A DNA stretch of 64,000 nucleotides from Raphanus sativus (Eukaryota > Streptophyta > Magnoliopsida > Brassicales > Brassicaceae): the NCBI RefSeq assembly GCF_000801105.2, contig NC_079514.1:17958293-18022292 (forward strand), in the 5' to 3' direction. This document shows positions 1 to 13,906 of this stretch, in pieces. Below the pieces are notes generated by a model. It saw only the letters and a list, made by a program, of their open reading frames with translations. It did no database searches and was not told the DNA's origin. Each line of letters begins with the position of its first letter. Within the stretch, counting starts at the first letter, position 1. The translations under genes were made by a program, and so were the position numbers.

Positions 1-2300
<2,300 letters not shown>

Positions 2301-3188
2301 CAATATCAGCTCTTGGTATTAGAAAATTCCAATATTTGGTTTTACACAAGTTCCACCAATTATATTTTACGAGACCCAAGTGACTATTCTTTGATGTATC
2401 AAATTAATCTTGTTAAAACAAATGAATGAGATTCTCGTAATAAATTTTATTGTTTACCGCAATATTTTTATTCTTTTTTACTTTATCGACACCAAATAAC
2501 CATTGTTTTCTCAAATATCTATCTACCACAAAAAAATGTTTTGATTAGTAAAACCGATGACAAAGCAATAGCATTATGATATAGAAACAATATACTACAT
2601 AAGCATTATTCTCTCATTATTGTATTTTATAATATGATTGGTAGAATAGGAAATAATTTACACATAAAACTATCATATAAACTCGTTTATTATATATAAA
2701 TTCTTATTTCTAAATAATATATATATTATTTGTAATATATATGTATAATTTAAAAATTTATTGACAGTAATAAATTACATTTAGTTATATTTTAAATGTG
2801 AAAATTTATTCTTTTAAAATAAAATTTTTTTTTTTAAATCTAAAACTTTCATTAAACTATTTTCGGATATTATTAATAAAATAATTAATTATAATAATTA
2901 TTTTTAAGATAACTAAAAATATTTTACCAAAAACATTATACCAAAGCATTGGACAAAAAAACATTTAGAGAGCATTTGTATCAACTAAATGCATTTATAA
3001 CAGTTATTGATTGGATAATACGTAACATAAATTTTATGCTAATGCTCTCTCAATTAATGCCTTCGTTTTATCGAATTAAGTTAATTTGTGGTAAGAGAAT
3101 AAAAATCTATCGAACCTCAATTAAATTGGTTAAAATCTAGTAAATGAGTTACAAAAAAAAAAACAAATTTATCAAAATTAAGAATAGC
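2301..3188. other. AT-rich intergenic, possible small MITE
   Basis: No gene is seen. An inverted pair, AGAGAGCATT at 2,967-2,976 and AATGCTCTCT at 3,041-3,050, brackets about 85 bases. This could be a small MITE, but I see no clear target-site duplication. Confidence 0.3.
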
Positions 3189-4589
3189 CTAGATTTTGAT
3201 CCGCGCAATTGCGTGGATTTTGTTTTCATTTTTATAAATATAAATATTTTTTAGAATATAAATGGTTCATATTTTTAACGTTAATAATATATTTCTTAAA
3301 TGTTTATATAATTATTTCGAATACAATAATTTTATAACTTACATGTTATAATTAATCAATTGTTTAAAATCGTATGTGTTTGTCACTTCTTATTATATAT
3401 TTATCTTATTGTATATGCATTTAGCAATTTAACAAATTAATATATTCATGAGAAAATATAGCTGAAAATTATTTTGTATTTCATTTAGGGTAAATTCTGA
3501 TCCGCCCTTCAAAACTGGATTTCCTTTTACAAATACTTTTATGCTTATTTGATTTAAATAATATATTATAGTTTGCTAATTTTAAATCATTATATCAACA
3601 TATTTAAAATAAAAATATATTATGATTAAAGTAGTTACAAAGATTAGTATTATTAGCTTTAATGAAATACATGTTAATTTTTATACATATAATATATATT
3701 TTGCTAATGTTAACCCATCTCACCAACATATTAGATTTTATTTTTGAACATAAATATTTTATATTTACGAAATTAAAATATATAAATTTATCAATTTAAT
3801 ACATTTTATTATATTTACCTGAATATAATAATTTTCGTTTAATATGATTGATTATGAATATATAATAGATTAAATATAATATAATTTTTTATTTTTCATT
3901 TTATAAATGATAAATAAATGTATTAATGTATAATAATATTTCAAACTAATTTCGAAATTAGTAAAGTTATTAAAATATAATTTCAAAAATGAAGATCTTG
4001 TAAAAATCTTTTAAAACAGATTTGTTAGAATTTTTAAATAAATATATTTACATTTAAAATGAAAATATATCAAAAGATATTATGATCAAAGTATTTTAAA
4101 GATTTTATATATTATTATTAGTCTTATTAAAATACATTTAATAAATTTATAAATGATGGTCCAAATTAAAAAATCACACATGAAAGAAGTCATGACTTTT
4201 GTTTTAATATATAAGATGATTGATTATGATTATATAATAGATAAAATATAATATAATTTTTAATTTTTCATTTTATAAATGATAAATAAATTTATTAATG
4301 TATAATAATATTTCAAACTAATTTCGAAATTAGTAAAATTATTTAAATATAATTTCAAAAATGAAGATCTTGTAAAAATATTTTAAAATAGATTTGTTAG
4401 AATTTTTAAATAAATATATTTACATTTAAAATGAAAAGATATCAAAAGATATTATGATCAAAGTATTTTAAAGATTTTATATATTATTATTAGTCTTAGT
4501 AAAATACATTTAATAAAATTTGTAAATGATGGACCAAATTAAAAAATCACACATGAAAAAAGTCATGACTTCTGTTTTAATATATAAGA
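3189..4589 (-). mobile_element. Helitron-like element with duplicated 5' end
   Basis: Read on the minus strand, the right edge begins TCTTATATATTAAAACAG (a Helitron 5' TC end). The left edge ends with a GC hairpin built on GCGCAATTGCG followed by CAAAATCTAG, the CTRR-type Helitron 3' end. The first copy of the 5' end lies at about 4,216 and the second at 4,589, because a roughly 374-base segment is tandemly repeated (3,843-4,216 and 4,217-4,589). The right flank is T, as expected for A/T insertion, but the left flank is C rather than A, so the left border is less certain. No Rep/helicase is encoded, so the element is non-autonomous. Confidence 0.6.
3843..4589. repeat. Two tandem ~374-bp AT-rich repeats
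   Basis: The block starting ATGATTGATTATGA at about 3,843 recurs from about 4,217 with only scattered differences. It includes a shared internal palindrome, CTAATTTCGAAATTAG. Both copies end in the same Helitron 5' terminus, so the repeat duplicates an element end. Confidence 0.85.
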
Positions 4590-4833
4590 TGTAGCCATAA
4601 AATAAATCTAGCAGATTTTAATTGAATCTGTGAAATTAAATAAATTTGTTGCTAAATATGAAAAATAAAAACTTGTGAGATTCTAATAGTATTTAAATCT
4701 GTAAAGTTTCTATCTATATAATAAGTTTAAATGTGTGGCTATATAAAAATTGAAAAATATGTATAATTTCATAATTGTAACTATTTGTTTTTCTGATGTG
4801 TTGGAAAATATAGTTATACAATTTTGTAATCAA
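4590..4833. other. AT-rich spacer left of the tandem array
   Basis: Nothing coding is seen. A sequence resembling another Helitron 5' end (TCTATATAATAAG) occurs near 4,714 with an A before it, but no matching 3' end is visible. Homology to units 2 and 3 starts just right of this stretch. Confidence 0.35.
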
Positions 4834-7222
4834 TATTTTGATAACAAAGAAATAAAATGTATGTATGAAAATCAAAATAATTTGAAAAAAAATAAAAAAA
4901 AATTTAACACTAATGTAACAATAATTTTTATAGATAAATAAAGTAAAATATTTTTTATTAAACAATAACAAAATAATAATCTTAATGATATTATGAGGTA
5001 CTCTCTTCACTATCTAAGAGTAATGATGTTTTAAAGATTTAGAGTAAAATAAAATCTTCTGGATATCATATCCAGTGACCCACTATGGCCAAGTTTATTT
5101 TCCTCTGAAATAGCTTTTTTTTTGATGGAAGTATTGTAGCATATTAGTTAATGACAAAGACTTCCATAGCATGTACGATTTCCAAAGAATGCAATTGTAG
5201 TGCCTCCCACCATCTACTGTTAATAGACCTTCAATGCCTGCATACTCCGTATGTGGGCTTTAACTTTGCAACAGATGGTGCGTTCTGTTCCGTTAAATTT
5301 TGGAAGTGTGAATATATTTTTATTGACCATGTACACCATATTTTTCCTTATTTTGGATTCATTTGTAAGGTATCATAAATCACTTACCAATCGATTATAC
5401 ATAATTCTATTACTCTAGCTCAGACAAAATTTATTTTAACTTTTTTCTAGTTGTGTGAACATAAAAATAAGTATATTTTGATGAAAAAATAGCTAAATCA
5501 ATTTTTTTTAATTTTTTTTAATATATACCGCAAACTGGGATGTTATGCCAGTCGTTGTGGCCAAGTGTTGAGAATATAGCATGTCTATGGGAGCAAAGTT
5601 CCTCAATCAGAAATTTAATTTGAATAGAAGAAAATTTAGAGAAACAGTAGGAAAAAGATCTATGTGAGTACATCTCTAAGATAATTTTATCGAACAAGAT
5701 TAATATTAATGAAAATTAATAAAAAGAACAAAACACAAAAGAATAACAATAGAGATAGAGTAATCTAGACCTCTAGTAGGTAAGTCAAATTACGCTCCTC
5801 AATAATGAATTTGGTTTTGTCTTTTATACTGTCAGTTCGCTCTAACTACTCCACGTATCTAGGGCACACATGACATGCCTTGCTCTGAAGATCTCGGTTC
5901 GATTGACCGTGAAGTGACCAGGACTTTGATGTTTACCTATAGACTTGGAGCTTGCTATTTTGTGCTGCAAAGTAGCCTTTTTGGGCTGGGTTTTGCCAAT
6001 AGGCCATATCTTCATTGTTACTTCAGTATGTCGTGAGTGGTTTTTTTTTCTCAGCTAGATTTATGTGATTGATTCTGCTCCGACAATGTCCATCCAAAAT
6101 ATTATAAATGTAAAACCATCCGCTGATCCAAATGCTAACATGGAAATCTACATCATGGAATCGTTATCCGTGAAATCATTCATCAATATTACATTACATA
6201 TGTTACAGTCAACTGATTTTTATATATAATTAATATATATATATATGACAATGAAATAACGATTTGATTAGTATTTAAAAAAATCCATTTAACCTTTGCT
6301 TTTAGATGTATTGGATTTAACCGTTATGGTTAAGATCTTTTTCTGAATTATACTATATTTTCTTTTGAAGAATAAAAATGTTCTTTTCCTACTAAAAATC
6401 AAAGAGATGATTTTTAATATTATTTTCATAAAATTTATTAGAGAATAAATTCAAAATAAGAATAAAATGGGTTATTAAATAAGTGAGTTTAGTAGAAAAT
6501 AAAGTCAAAACAAGAATACAATGGGTTATTAATTAAGTGAGTTTCATATCTTTAATTTATCTTAGACAATAATATTTATTTTAATGCTTACAAATTATTA
6601 AAAAGAATATGTATATTTTCCATATCAGTTCTATTAAGTTACATATAAATAATAATTACGTTTAAAAAAATATCATTAGGTTAAATCAATCTGATGATAA
6701 TATACACCCAAATCAAATTATACATTGGATTTTTAGTGCATTTTATTTTTTTCCGTTTATGCATTTTCATCTCTCTTGCAACTTATATTCTTGATTGTTT
6801 ATATAGTATTTATTTATTAAAATTTTGAATGGAGATTTTTAATTTCTTAAAATTTTGAATGGAGATTTTTGTCTAAATCTAATATTCTAACTGGATATAC
6901 ATGCATATAGTTCGATACAGTAAATGCATCCCCTATATGTATAAACTTGTTGAGTGTATTTAGGTATAAAATCTGCGAATTTCAGAACAAAGTATATGAT
7001 TTGTAAGTATATAAATATGTCATAAACAAATACATAGACACAACAATACCTTTACATTCACTCATCTGATCATCATCTTTTTTGTTTGTTAATGAAATCA
7101 TCGTATCATCCTCAGAGAATGGTACATATAATGTTAAATATAGTTTATATATATATATATATATTGTTTCTCTTTGACTTGATATTTTTATTTCCATCTG
7201 ATCTTGCTTTTGGATATTGTAG
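4834..7222. other. Upstream region of polygalacturonase copy 1
   Basis: This is non-coding as far as I can see and is repeated at 36,622-39,014 and, after a Helitron interruption, at 55,522-57,604. It includes a 75-codon open frame (5,151-5,378) kept in all three copies without a recognisable domain. It also has two short tandem duplications (about 6,430-6,540 and 6,808-6,866) and a (TA)n tract at about 7,145-7,164 whose length differs between copies. The first coding exon of the polygalacturonase should lie here but I cannot place it. Confidence 0.5.
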
Positions 7223-9881
7223 GAAATCATAGTACGTGTTGTGTTCGTGTTGACGTTAGTCAATTTTGGATTTGTAAATGGTCAAATCTATGATGTCCTT
7301 AAATTTGGTGCTAAGGGAGATGGTACTACCGATAATTCAAAGGTATAATATTGCAAAAACAATAATCTCAATTTTTCCACTAAAATATTATCGATTTTTT
7401 TTTTAAAAAAAATTATAACACGACTCTTTAGTTTGAGCTCTATCAAGAGAAGCTATAATCAAATTTCCAGCGAAAAAGAAAAAAGAAAATTATAAGCCTA
7501 TAAAGTTTAAATCATGTTTATTTTTGGAAACGAAAAGTGATGACAGTGTCCGAGTCGGCATCCGGTCCGACCAGTCAACCACTGAGTACGCCGAGTCGGC
7601 ATCCGGTCCGGTTTTTAAAATATTGGATGACACTGAAATTTTGAGATAATTTCTTTGCATTATAAATAATTTTGAATCACAATTTTTTTTCATTAAATGA
7701 ATGTGCTAAAGGATTGGCCATGATTCCCAGCCATGATTGGCGCCATGTTTTTGTATAACGGTTTTTTTTCTTTTTGAGAAAGATAATAATGGTTTTCTTG
7801 TTAAAAACTTTTAGTAGTCTAACCAAAAAATGATCTAGCCATATATTTACTATTATTTTTCTATTGTTACTTGTTCCTACAAGTAGATCATAATTTTGTT
7901 ACAAATATTTAGTTATTCCTCTACTAATTTGTATAAATTTGTTTTTTTTCTTTTGGGAAAAGGCTTTTGTAGAAGCATGGAAAGCTATGTGCAGTAGTGG
8001 TGGGAATAATAAAACACTCCTTATTCCTTCAGATAATACCTTTTTACTACAACCTCTAGTGTTTCAAGGTCCTTGTAACTCTCCATCTGTAAAAGTTCAG
8101 GTAACACTGAAAGATTAATATTTTTAAAATCCATTTGAAAACTTATTCATTAGAAAACGTTTATGTGTTGATTTGGAATGTATTTTTGATCAACTATACA
8201 GTTGGAAGGAAAGATTGTCGCCCCTCTTAACAAAGCAGCATGGTCAGATTTGAAGTCATGCGAATGGGTCAGTTTTAATAAAATCATCGGTCTAACGGTC
8301 TTTGGTTCAGGAACAATCAATGGACGTGGTTCATCTTTCTGGAAGGTGGAATATTTTTATATATTAAAAGAAGTGAAATTTCTGTGGTTGTATTATAATC
8401 AGAAAATGTGGGTCTAATGTTTTTTTATTTCTCATATTCATTCAATCCAGGCCAATACGCCAGCTTCTAAACACCCGACTGTGAGTACATATAGTTTTTA
8501 TATATTAAATTGACTTTAAAATTCTGCTACTAAAAGCTCATAGCGAAAGGTTCTCTTTTATATTGTAGCAATTGCATTTTCAAGGATGCAATAATCTTGA
8601 AATATATGGAATAACCTCATTCGATAGCCCGAGAAACCATATCTCAATCAACGATTGCAGACAAGTCAAAATCACCCAGATAAAACTTATAGCGCCTGGT
8701 GATAGTCCTAACACCGATGGAATTGATATTTCAGCATCAACTGATGTTGAAATATATGACACTATGGTTGGAACAGGTACGTAGTTAGATATCTCTCCTT
8801 TTTGGGATCACTAAATTTCCAATTTAAATGGTATAATATGGCTATACGTATTTCAAAATCTTTGCAGGAGATGATTGTGTAGCTTTGAACAGTGGAAGTA
8901 TAAATATCTCCATCACAAGGATGCAATGTGGTCCTGGACATGGAATAAGGTATATCTTTGATTGTGTATGTTTTCTTGGACATGGAATAAGGATGCAATG
9001 TGGTCCTGGATATTAATTTTTAGGTTATATAACAAATTTGTTCTTTACGTTTATGATTATATTAGTGTGGGAAGTTTAGGAAAAGATGGAGAAGAATCTA
9101 TAGTTGAGAACGTCCAAGTGACTAACTGCACTTTCAATGAGACGGACAATGGAGCGAGAATTAAGACATGGCCGGTAATAAATCTTTAATTATATTTGTC
9201 TATACAAGAATGAAATGAAGTGTTTTTTCAAAAGAAAAAGAGAGAGAATTAAATGGAGTGGCGGTAATAAATCTTTAATTAAATTTGTCTATATAAGAAT
9301 GAAATGAAGTGTTTTTTCAAAAAAAAGAGAATTAAATGGAGTGCTATAATAATGATACGACTTGTTTTACTTATTTTTATTTAATTTTAATGTTTAGAAC
9401 GGAAAAGGATATGCAAGGAATATAGTTTTCAAGGATATCATACTCACTGAAACCAAAAATCCAATTATAATCGATCAACAGTATATAGACAAGGGACGTA
9501 TCGACGTAGAGGTAAGTTATTTTCTTTCTTTCATTAAAATATAAAACTTCTAAGTAGAATTTAGGTTTGCCCAAAAAGTAGAATTTAGGTTATTTTTTTT
9601 TTTTTAATTTTTATTTTTGTATATTTTTTATTTAATAGGAATCATCAGCAGTGGCCATTAGCAACGTGACATTCGTGGATTTTCGTGGAACGTCACGACA
9701 AGATGAGATTATAAAGATAGATTGCAGCGAAGTCACATCTTGCAAAGATATCATTCTAGATAGAATTGATATTACTACGATTGATGGAAAGAAGCCAATA
9801 GTTGAATGCATTAACGCTTATGGAAATTCAACCAATGCTTATGATGGTTGTTTGAAGCCCACACACAAGCCCAACTTATGA
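7223..9881 (+). CDS. Polygalacturonase-like protein (GH28), copy 1
   Basis: Predicted pectin-degrading glycoside hydrolase that would cleave alpha-1,4-galacturonan in the cell wall after secretion. Nine exons can be read: 7223-7342, 7963-8100, 8202-8345, 8451-8480, 8569-8776, 8868-8949, 9066-9174, 9398-9511 and 9639-9881. All have GT-AG borders and together give 395 codons in frame, close to the usual plant polygalacturonase length. The four GH28 signatures are present: SPNTDGI, GDDC, GHGISVGS (formed across the exon 6/7 junction) and RIK. A hydrophobic stretch ending GFVNG before [14 protein letters not shown] looks like the end of a signal peptide. The first readable exon follows an acceptor-like TTGTAG and has no ATG, so a 5' exon is missing or the copy is broken there. 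The C-terminus reads KPTHKPNL instead of KTQ as in copies 2 and 3, because a 30-bp deletion removed the ancestral stop. Confidence 0.85.
8970..9020 (+). repeat. Intronic partial copy of exon 6
   Basis: Just downstream of exon 6 the intron repeats the words GGACATGGAATAAGG and ATGCAATGTGGTCCTGGA in swapped order. It looks like a local templated duplication of the exon end, and it recreates a second ATAAGG donor-like site. The same structure is found in copies 2 (about 40,765-40,802) and 3 (about 59,355-59,392). Confidence 0.8.
9170..9350 (+). repeat. Tandem duplication of the exon 7 donor and intron start
   Basis: The intron starts with a roughly 88-base segment that is repeated once. GGTAATAAATCTTTAATTA occurs at the true donor (9,174) and again at about 9,262, each followed by the same GAATGAAATGAAGTG block. 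The second copy carries a decoy donor. The duplication is shared by all three gene copies, so it predates the array. Confidence 0.85.
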
Positions 9882-10009
9882 TCCATTAGAAAGTTTAAGT
9901 AACATGTAATAGGTTTTCTAGAAGTGATACAAATATGTCTTTATATGCTTGTAGTTGGAATCTTTGCTGCTCCTAGTAGCAGCCCCTATTAAACTATTTA
10001 TATGAAATC

Positions 10010-10015
10010 AATAAA
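10010..10015 (+). terminator. Poly(A) signal of polygalacturonase copy 1
   Basis: AATAAA lies about 130 bases after the stop codon, inside a conserved 3' region. The same hexamer occurs at 41,814 and 60,404 behind copies 2 and 3. Confidence 0.55.
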
Positions 10016-10029
10016 TTATTCTAGATTTT

Positions 10030-10530
10030 TAAAGTCTCTCTTTCTTTCTCTTTGCGTTTCAATTAAGCTCTTTGAACTATTTTTAGTTTAAGTTCAATAA
10101 TGTCTTTAAGACACAAATCTACCTTGTTTTTGAAATGTTCTTATGATATTAGAACACCAGGGAGTAAATCCTTGGCTTTATAGATTTTGTTATCACGCTT
10201 CTTATCAACAATGGAAGACTCATGGTGTGGAAAACAGCAAACGTCAGTTCAAGAAACAGCTTTCAAGGAGGAGACCTTCAAATCGAGATGTTCAAGCTCT
10301 ACTTACTAGTGGATTATTTACAATCACCAGAACGTGGGTTATTTGCAAGTTTATCCAAAACGAAAAAACAGTTTCATAAATATTTCCTAAACTTTTATAA
10401 AAGAACTAATAATTATATTCAAACTGAAGAAAAGAAAAAAATTATGAATAGTAATTTATTCAAACCTCAAATTAAAAAGTCATTATATTTATTAACATAT
10501 TTAAAAAGTGGAACATCTCATCAATTCGGT
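10030..10530. other. Conserved spacer with a short open frame
   Basis: This is repeated in all units. A plus-strand frame of 103 codons (10,222-10,533) is open in units 1 and 3 but shortened in unit 2 by a small deletion. It shows no domain I recognise and runs into the LINE remnant, so it is probably transposon or gene debris rather than a gene. Confidence 0.35.
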
Positions 10531-11600
10531 TGATATTTCATGGAATCTGGATTGGCTTAATGCATATGTTTATCCAGAAGATGTGAAAATCATTAAAGAT
10601 ATAGCGATTAGTCGATCTCATCTCCCTAATTTCTAGGGATGGCATTCGACACAATCATGTATCTATACAATAAAATTAGGATATAGAACATAAACAATGT
10701 ACCCAGACAAGGAACAAAAACATGAATTCTACGGACCATATACTAAGCCATTATTGGGACATGTATGGAAACTGAGATGCTCACCAAAACTGAGGCATTT
10801 TGTTTGGCAAGTTATATCGGCTATTTTAACGTTTATAAAAAAGTTAACAAGCGCGGCGGATTGAATGTGATACACGGTGCAGAGTAGAGGAGGAATCCAT
10901 CAATCATGTCATATTTGAGTGTCCAATGGCTCTTGCAAACTTGGGCTTTGTCTAAGATTTCCTCCCCCCCCCCTGCACCCCATCCCCCACCACAGAATTT
11001 TCAATTTTATTTCTGTCTTTACCAATATTGACTATCTGTTTTAGAGACTTCCACAAGATCATGATTTTAGTTATTTTCCTTGGAATATGTGGTACATATG
11101 GAAAAATATAAATGATAAAATTATACTAACATGAATGGCAACCAATAAGTTCTTCGTATAGCGGAAGTGGAAGGAGCTTTGTGGCCGAGGATCAGCTCAT
11201 ATACACAAAGGAACAAAATAGGGTTGTACCGAATCCTCATTGGCAAACTATGGACTTAACATAATATTTATGTGTTGATACCGCTTGGCGTAAGCAAGAT
11301 CCATTTACAGGTCAGGGGTGGTTCTGCAAAACTCTAGGATCAGAAGACAAGATGTTCCGGGGGTGGGGCGATGAATCGCCGAACGAAGCCTTTCACCTTT
11401 ACATGCAGAATGTGAAACTCTGGTTTGAGTTATGGAGTGCATGAAGACCCTTACAATTTTCTGAGGTGTTTTTTGTGACATACTCTTCTAAATTTGTGAA
11501 GATGGTGTCGACACCTGATGGAATGACTAGCTTTTTGTACACATATGGAGAAATTTCGGCGGAATAAGACTTTCCATCATAACAAGCATTAAGAGAAATC
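10531..11600 (+). pseudogene. LINE ORF2 3' fragment (zinc-finger RVT + RNase H), unit 1
   Basis: The conceptual translation, with several stops and frameshifts, matches the C-terminal part of plant L1-type LINE polyproteins. It has a DISWNLDWLNAYVYPEDV segment, then the zf-RVT core GHVWKLRCSPKLRHFVWQV (about 10,759-10,815) and ESINHVIFECP. Then come RNase H-type pieces DTAWRKQDPFTGQGWFC (about 11,276) and LWFELWSA. No endonuclease or reverse transcriptase catalytic part is left. A poly-C run sits inside (about 10,962-10,974). The fragment was dead before the unit was duplicated. Confidence 0.75.
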
Positions 11601-12190
11601 TTCTAAGATGAATATCACATGCTCAAGTATTCATATTTGGGGCTAATCTTTCAAAACCTATTTGAATCCTAAATCTAACAAAGGTGTTTACTCAGACATA
11701 GCCAAGCAAAGCATCATAACAATTAAATAAAATTGCATAGAATAGAATAGATGGAAATAAATGTGTTCAAGAAAGCTCTCAATAGTAACTCTCTCTCTCA
11801 CAAAACAATTGTGTAAAAACCTTAGGTAAAAACTGTGTCTAAAAGCGTATATGTTCCAAAACACTTAGGCAAGACATAAATACTAAATAATTAGGTTAAA
11901 ACTCGTCAGTGGTATTTTGGTAAATAGATGGAATGTTGGGCTTCAAGTCGGCTGTGACCAAACTGGACTTCTGCGTTTTTCCCATCGATCGATATCACTG
12001 AAGGTGTATCGATCGACGCGTCTCTCTGTGTCAACCTCGGGTGGCGATATGCTCATCTCGGGTGAAATCTCTAAAGTGTTCCAAAATACTCCAAAATTAC
12101 CATCTTTCTTTCAATTGCTCCTGAACCTGTAAATATGCTATCTAGACTCCAAAACAAATTAAATATATCCTAAACTTCTTATATAACATG
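11601..12190. other. Unassigned spacer between LINE and CACTA remnants
   Basis: No gene is seen. It contains short CGATCGAT-rich words near 11,985-12,015 reminiscent of crucifer retrotransposon LTRs, but no LTR pair or termini can be defined. It is repeated in units 2 and 3. Confidence 0.3.
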
Positions 12191-13832
12191 ACTAAAATTG
12201 GGTCAAATTCATGGTGTATCATTCATGAACAAAAATTCACTTTCCATGCACAGCTCCGGTGTCAGGTTGTACGGCGTAAGAATCACAGGCCATAATGAAT
12301 ATTTCCTTCCAGACATTTCAAATTGACTAAATCCATCTACGCATAACCCAAGATAAACATTCTGACTATTACTTGCGAAATCTGGGTGTACTTTGTTCAA
12401 ATGTTTCCACGCTCTTGCATCTGATGGATGAACGATCTCACCATCCTTCTGGACATGTTATGCATGTCATCTCATCGCTCCAGCAGTCTCCTGAGATTGA
12501 TATAACTGTTTCAGCATGTCCGGAATTGGTAGGTACCACATCCTTTGGTACGGTCCCCTATTCCTCTAACGTCCTTGCGGTTTGAATCTTGGCTTCTTGC
12601 AGAAACGAAACTCTTCCAGGTTCTCATCATCTTTCCAGTAGATCATGCAATTGTCTATGCAAACGTCTATCCTCTCCGATGGCAATCCAAGACTATGAAC
12701 CAATTTATGAATCTCATAATAAGATTCAGCTGACACGTTGTCTTCTGGCAAATACTCTTTAAACAATTCAGCCCATGCATCCATGCAATTCTCAGGTAAA
12801 TTATAATATGTTTTAATATTCATCATCCTAGCTGCAAGTAACAATTTAGAGAGTCCTTCTCTACAATCAGTGTATATTGGTTGATTTGCAGCATCTAACA
12901 TTTCATAAAACCTTTTTGCTTTCAAGTTAGGTTATTAAACATTAAGAGCAATTTGATCAGCTATTGTTGTAGTTGTTTCTAAAAATGCATCTGCAACCAT
13001 GTCGTCAATCATATCATAATCTACCGTCGACTCCTCATCATTTCATTATGCAACTGAATTGGTTCTTCGTTAGCAGCCATAATATTACTACTACTACTAC
13101 TAGCTTCATTTCTATCATGACTCTCTCCATGTTGAAACCATATATAGTAATTTGGTGTAAAACCTCGATTTACTACTGACAAATTTTGTATTCTTGTACT
13201 TCCGACATAGACAGAACATTTTATCGGTTTTTGGCGTGAGTGGTGTAGAACCAGCTTGGAACATGAATGTCTCCGCACCGTTGAGAAATGCATCTGTTAC
13301 TCTCCTGTCAGAATCTTTGTGCGTGTACATCCAACTACGTAACTTGTATAAACTGCCCCGAACATTTTTTTAGGTTTCACGTTTTTTATCTCTTTTTTTG
13401 TGTGACTTTGGAAATGATCAAATGTCATCTTTATAGGAGATTCCAAGTTTAGGTTGGTGAAATTTTACAACTATCTTACAACTACAAAGTTTACAACTTT
13501 TTAAGTTCCAGTTTACAACTATTTTACAAAGCTTTTACAACGAAACAAGTTTATCCTAGTCCACTTAAAACATGTTTTCACCAACTACTTAACTGAATAG
13601 TTATTAAAACAAAGTAAAATATAACTATTGTAAATTGGTTGTTCTTTTACAATATTTTTACAATGTTACTCATTTTTGCATGTATGTGGACGTAACGACG
13701 GAATGGTTTACTTGTACTCTTAAGTGGATTTTACTACGAATCTTTATTTCGACGTAAACGCGACGTTGTTATTACGACTCAATATTTTTGCAGTTAAATT
13801 TCGTAGTAATGCCAATGTTTTTTCGTAGTATA
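12191..13832 (-). pseudogene. CACTA (En/Spm) transposon remnant, unit 1
   Basis: On the minus strand a transposase-associated N-terminal domain (MYTHKDSDRRVTDAFLNG, 13,330 downwards) is followed by an acidic linker. Then come the tnp2-type transposase start (12,925-12,566) and the NKVHPDFASN...YSLWPVILTPYNL block (12,400-12,209). Two in-frame stops at 12,469-12,467 and 12,460-12,458 interrupt it, and further frameshifts occur in this copy. Subterminal TTACAAC and TACTACGAA repeats lie at 13,450-13,830. The 5' end near 13,832 reads as a decayed CACTA terminus (ACTACGAAAAAACA). The 3' half of the element is missing. Confidence 0.8.
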
Positions 13833-13906
13833 ATTGCAAATCTCCCAAAGTTGTTTACGAAAGTAAATAAAATAAACGTGAGGAAATGTCTATCATGACC
13901 GGTTGA

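Noticed and set aside
5151..5378. 75-codon frame with near-identical copies at 36,934 and 55,531
   Set aside because: Conservation is explained by recent duplication of the whole unit. The frame varies in composition and has no known domain.
7535..7635. GAGTCGGCATCCGGTCCG direct repeats with CAGTGTC/GACACTG inverted arms in polygalacturonase intron 1
   Set aside because: Could be a tiny insertion, but it is present in all three copies, so there is no empty site, and no target duplication is clear.
10222..10533. 103-codon frame kept in units 1 and 3
   Set aside because: Frameshifted in unit 2, leads directly into LINE debris, and shows no domain.
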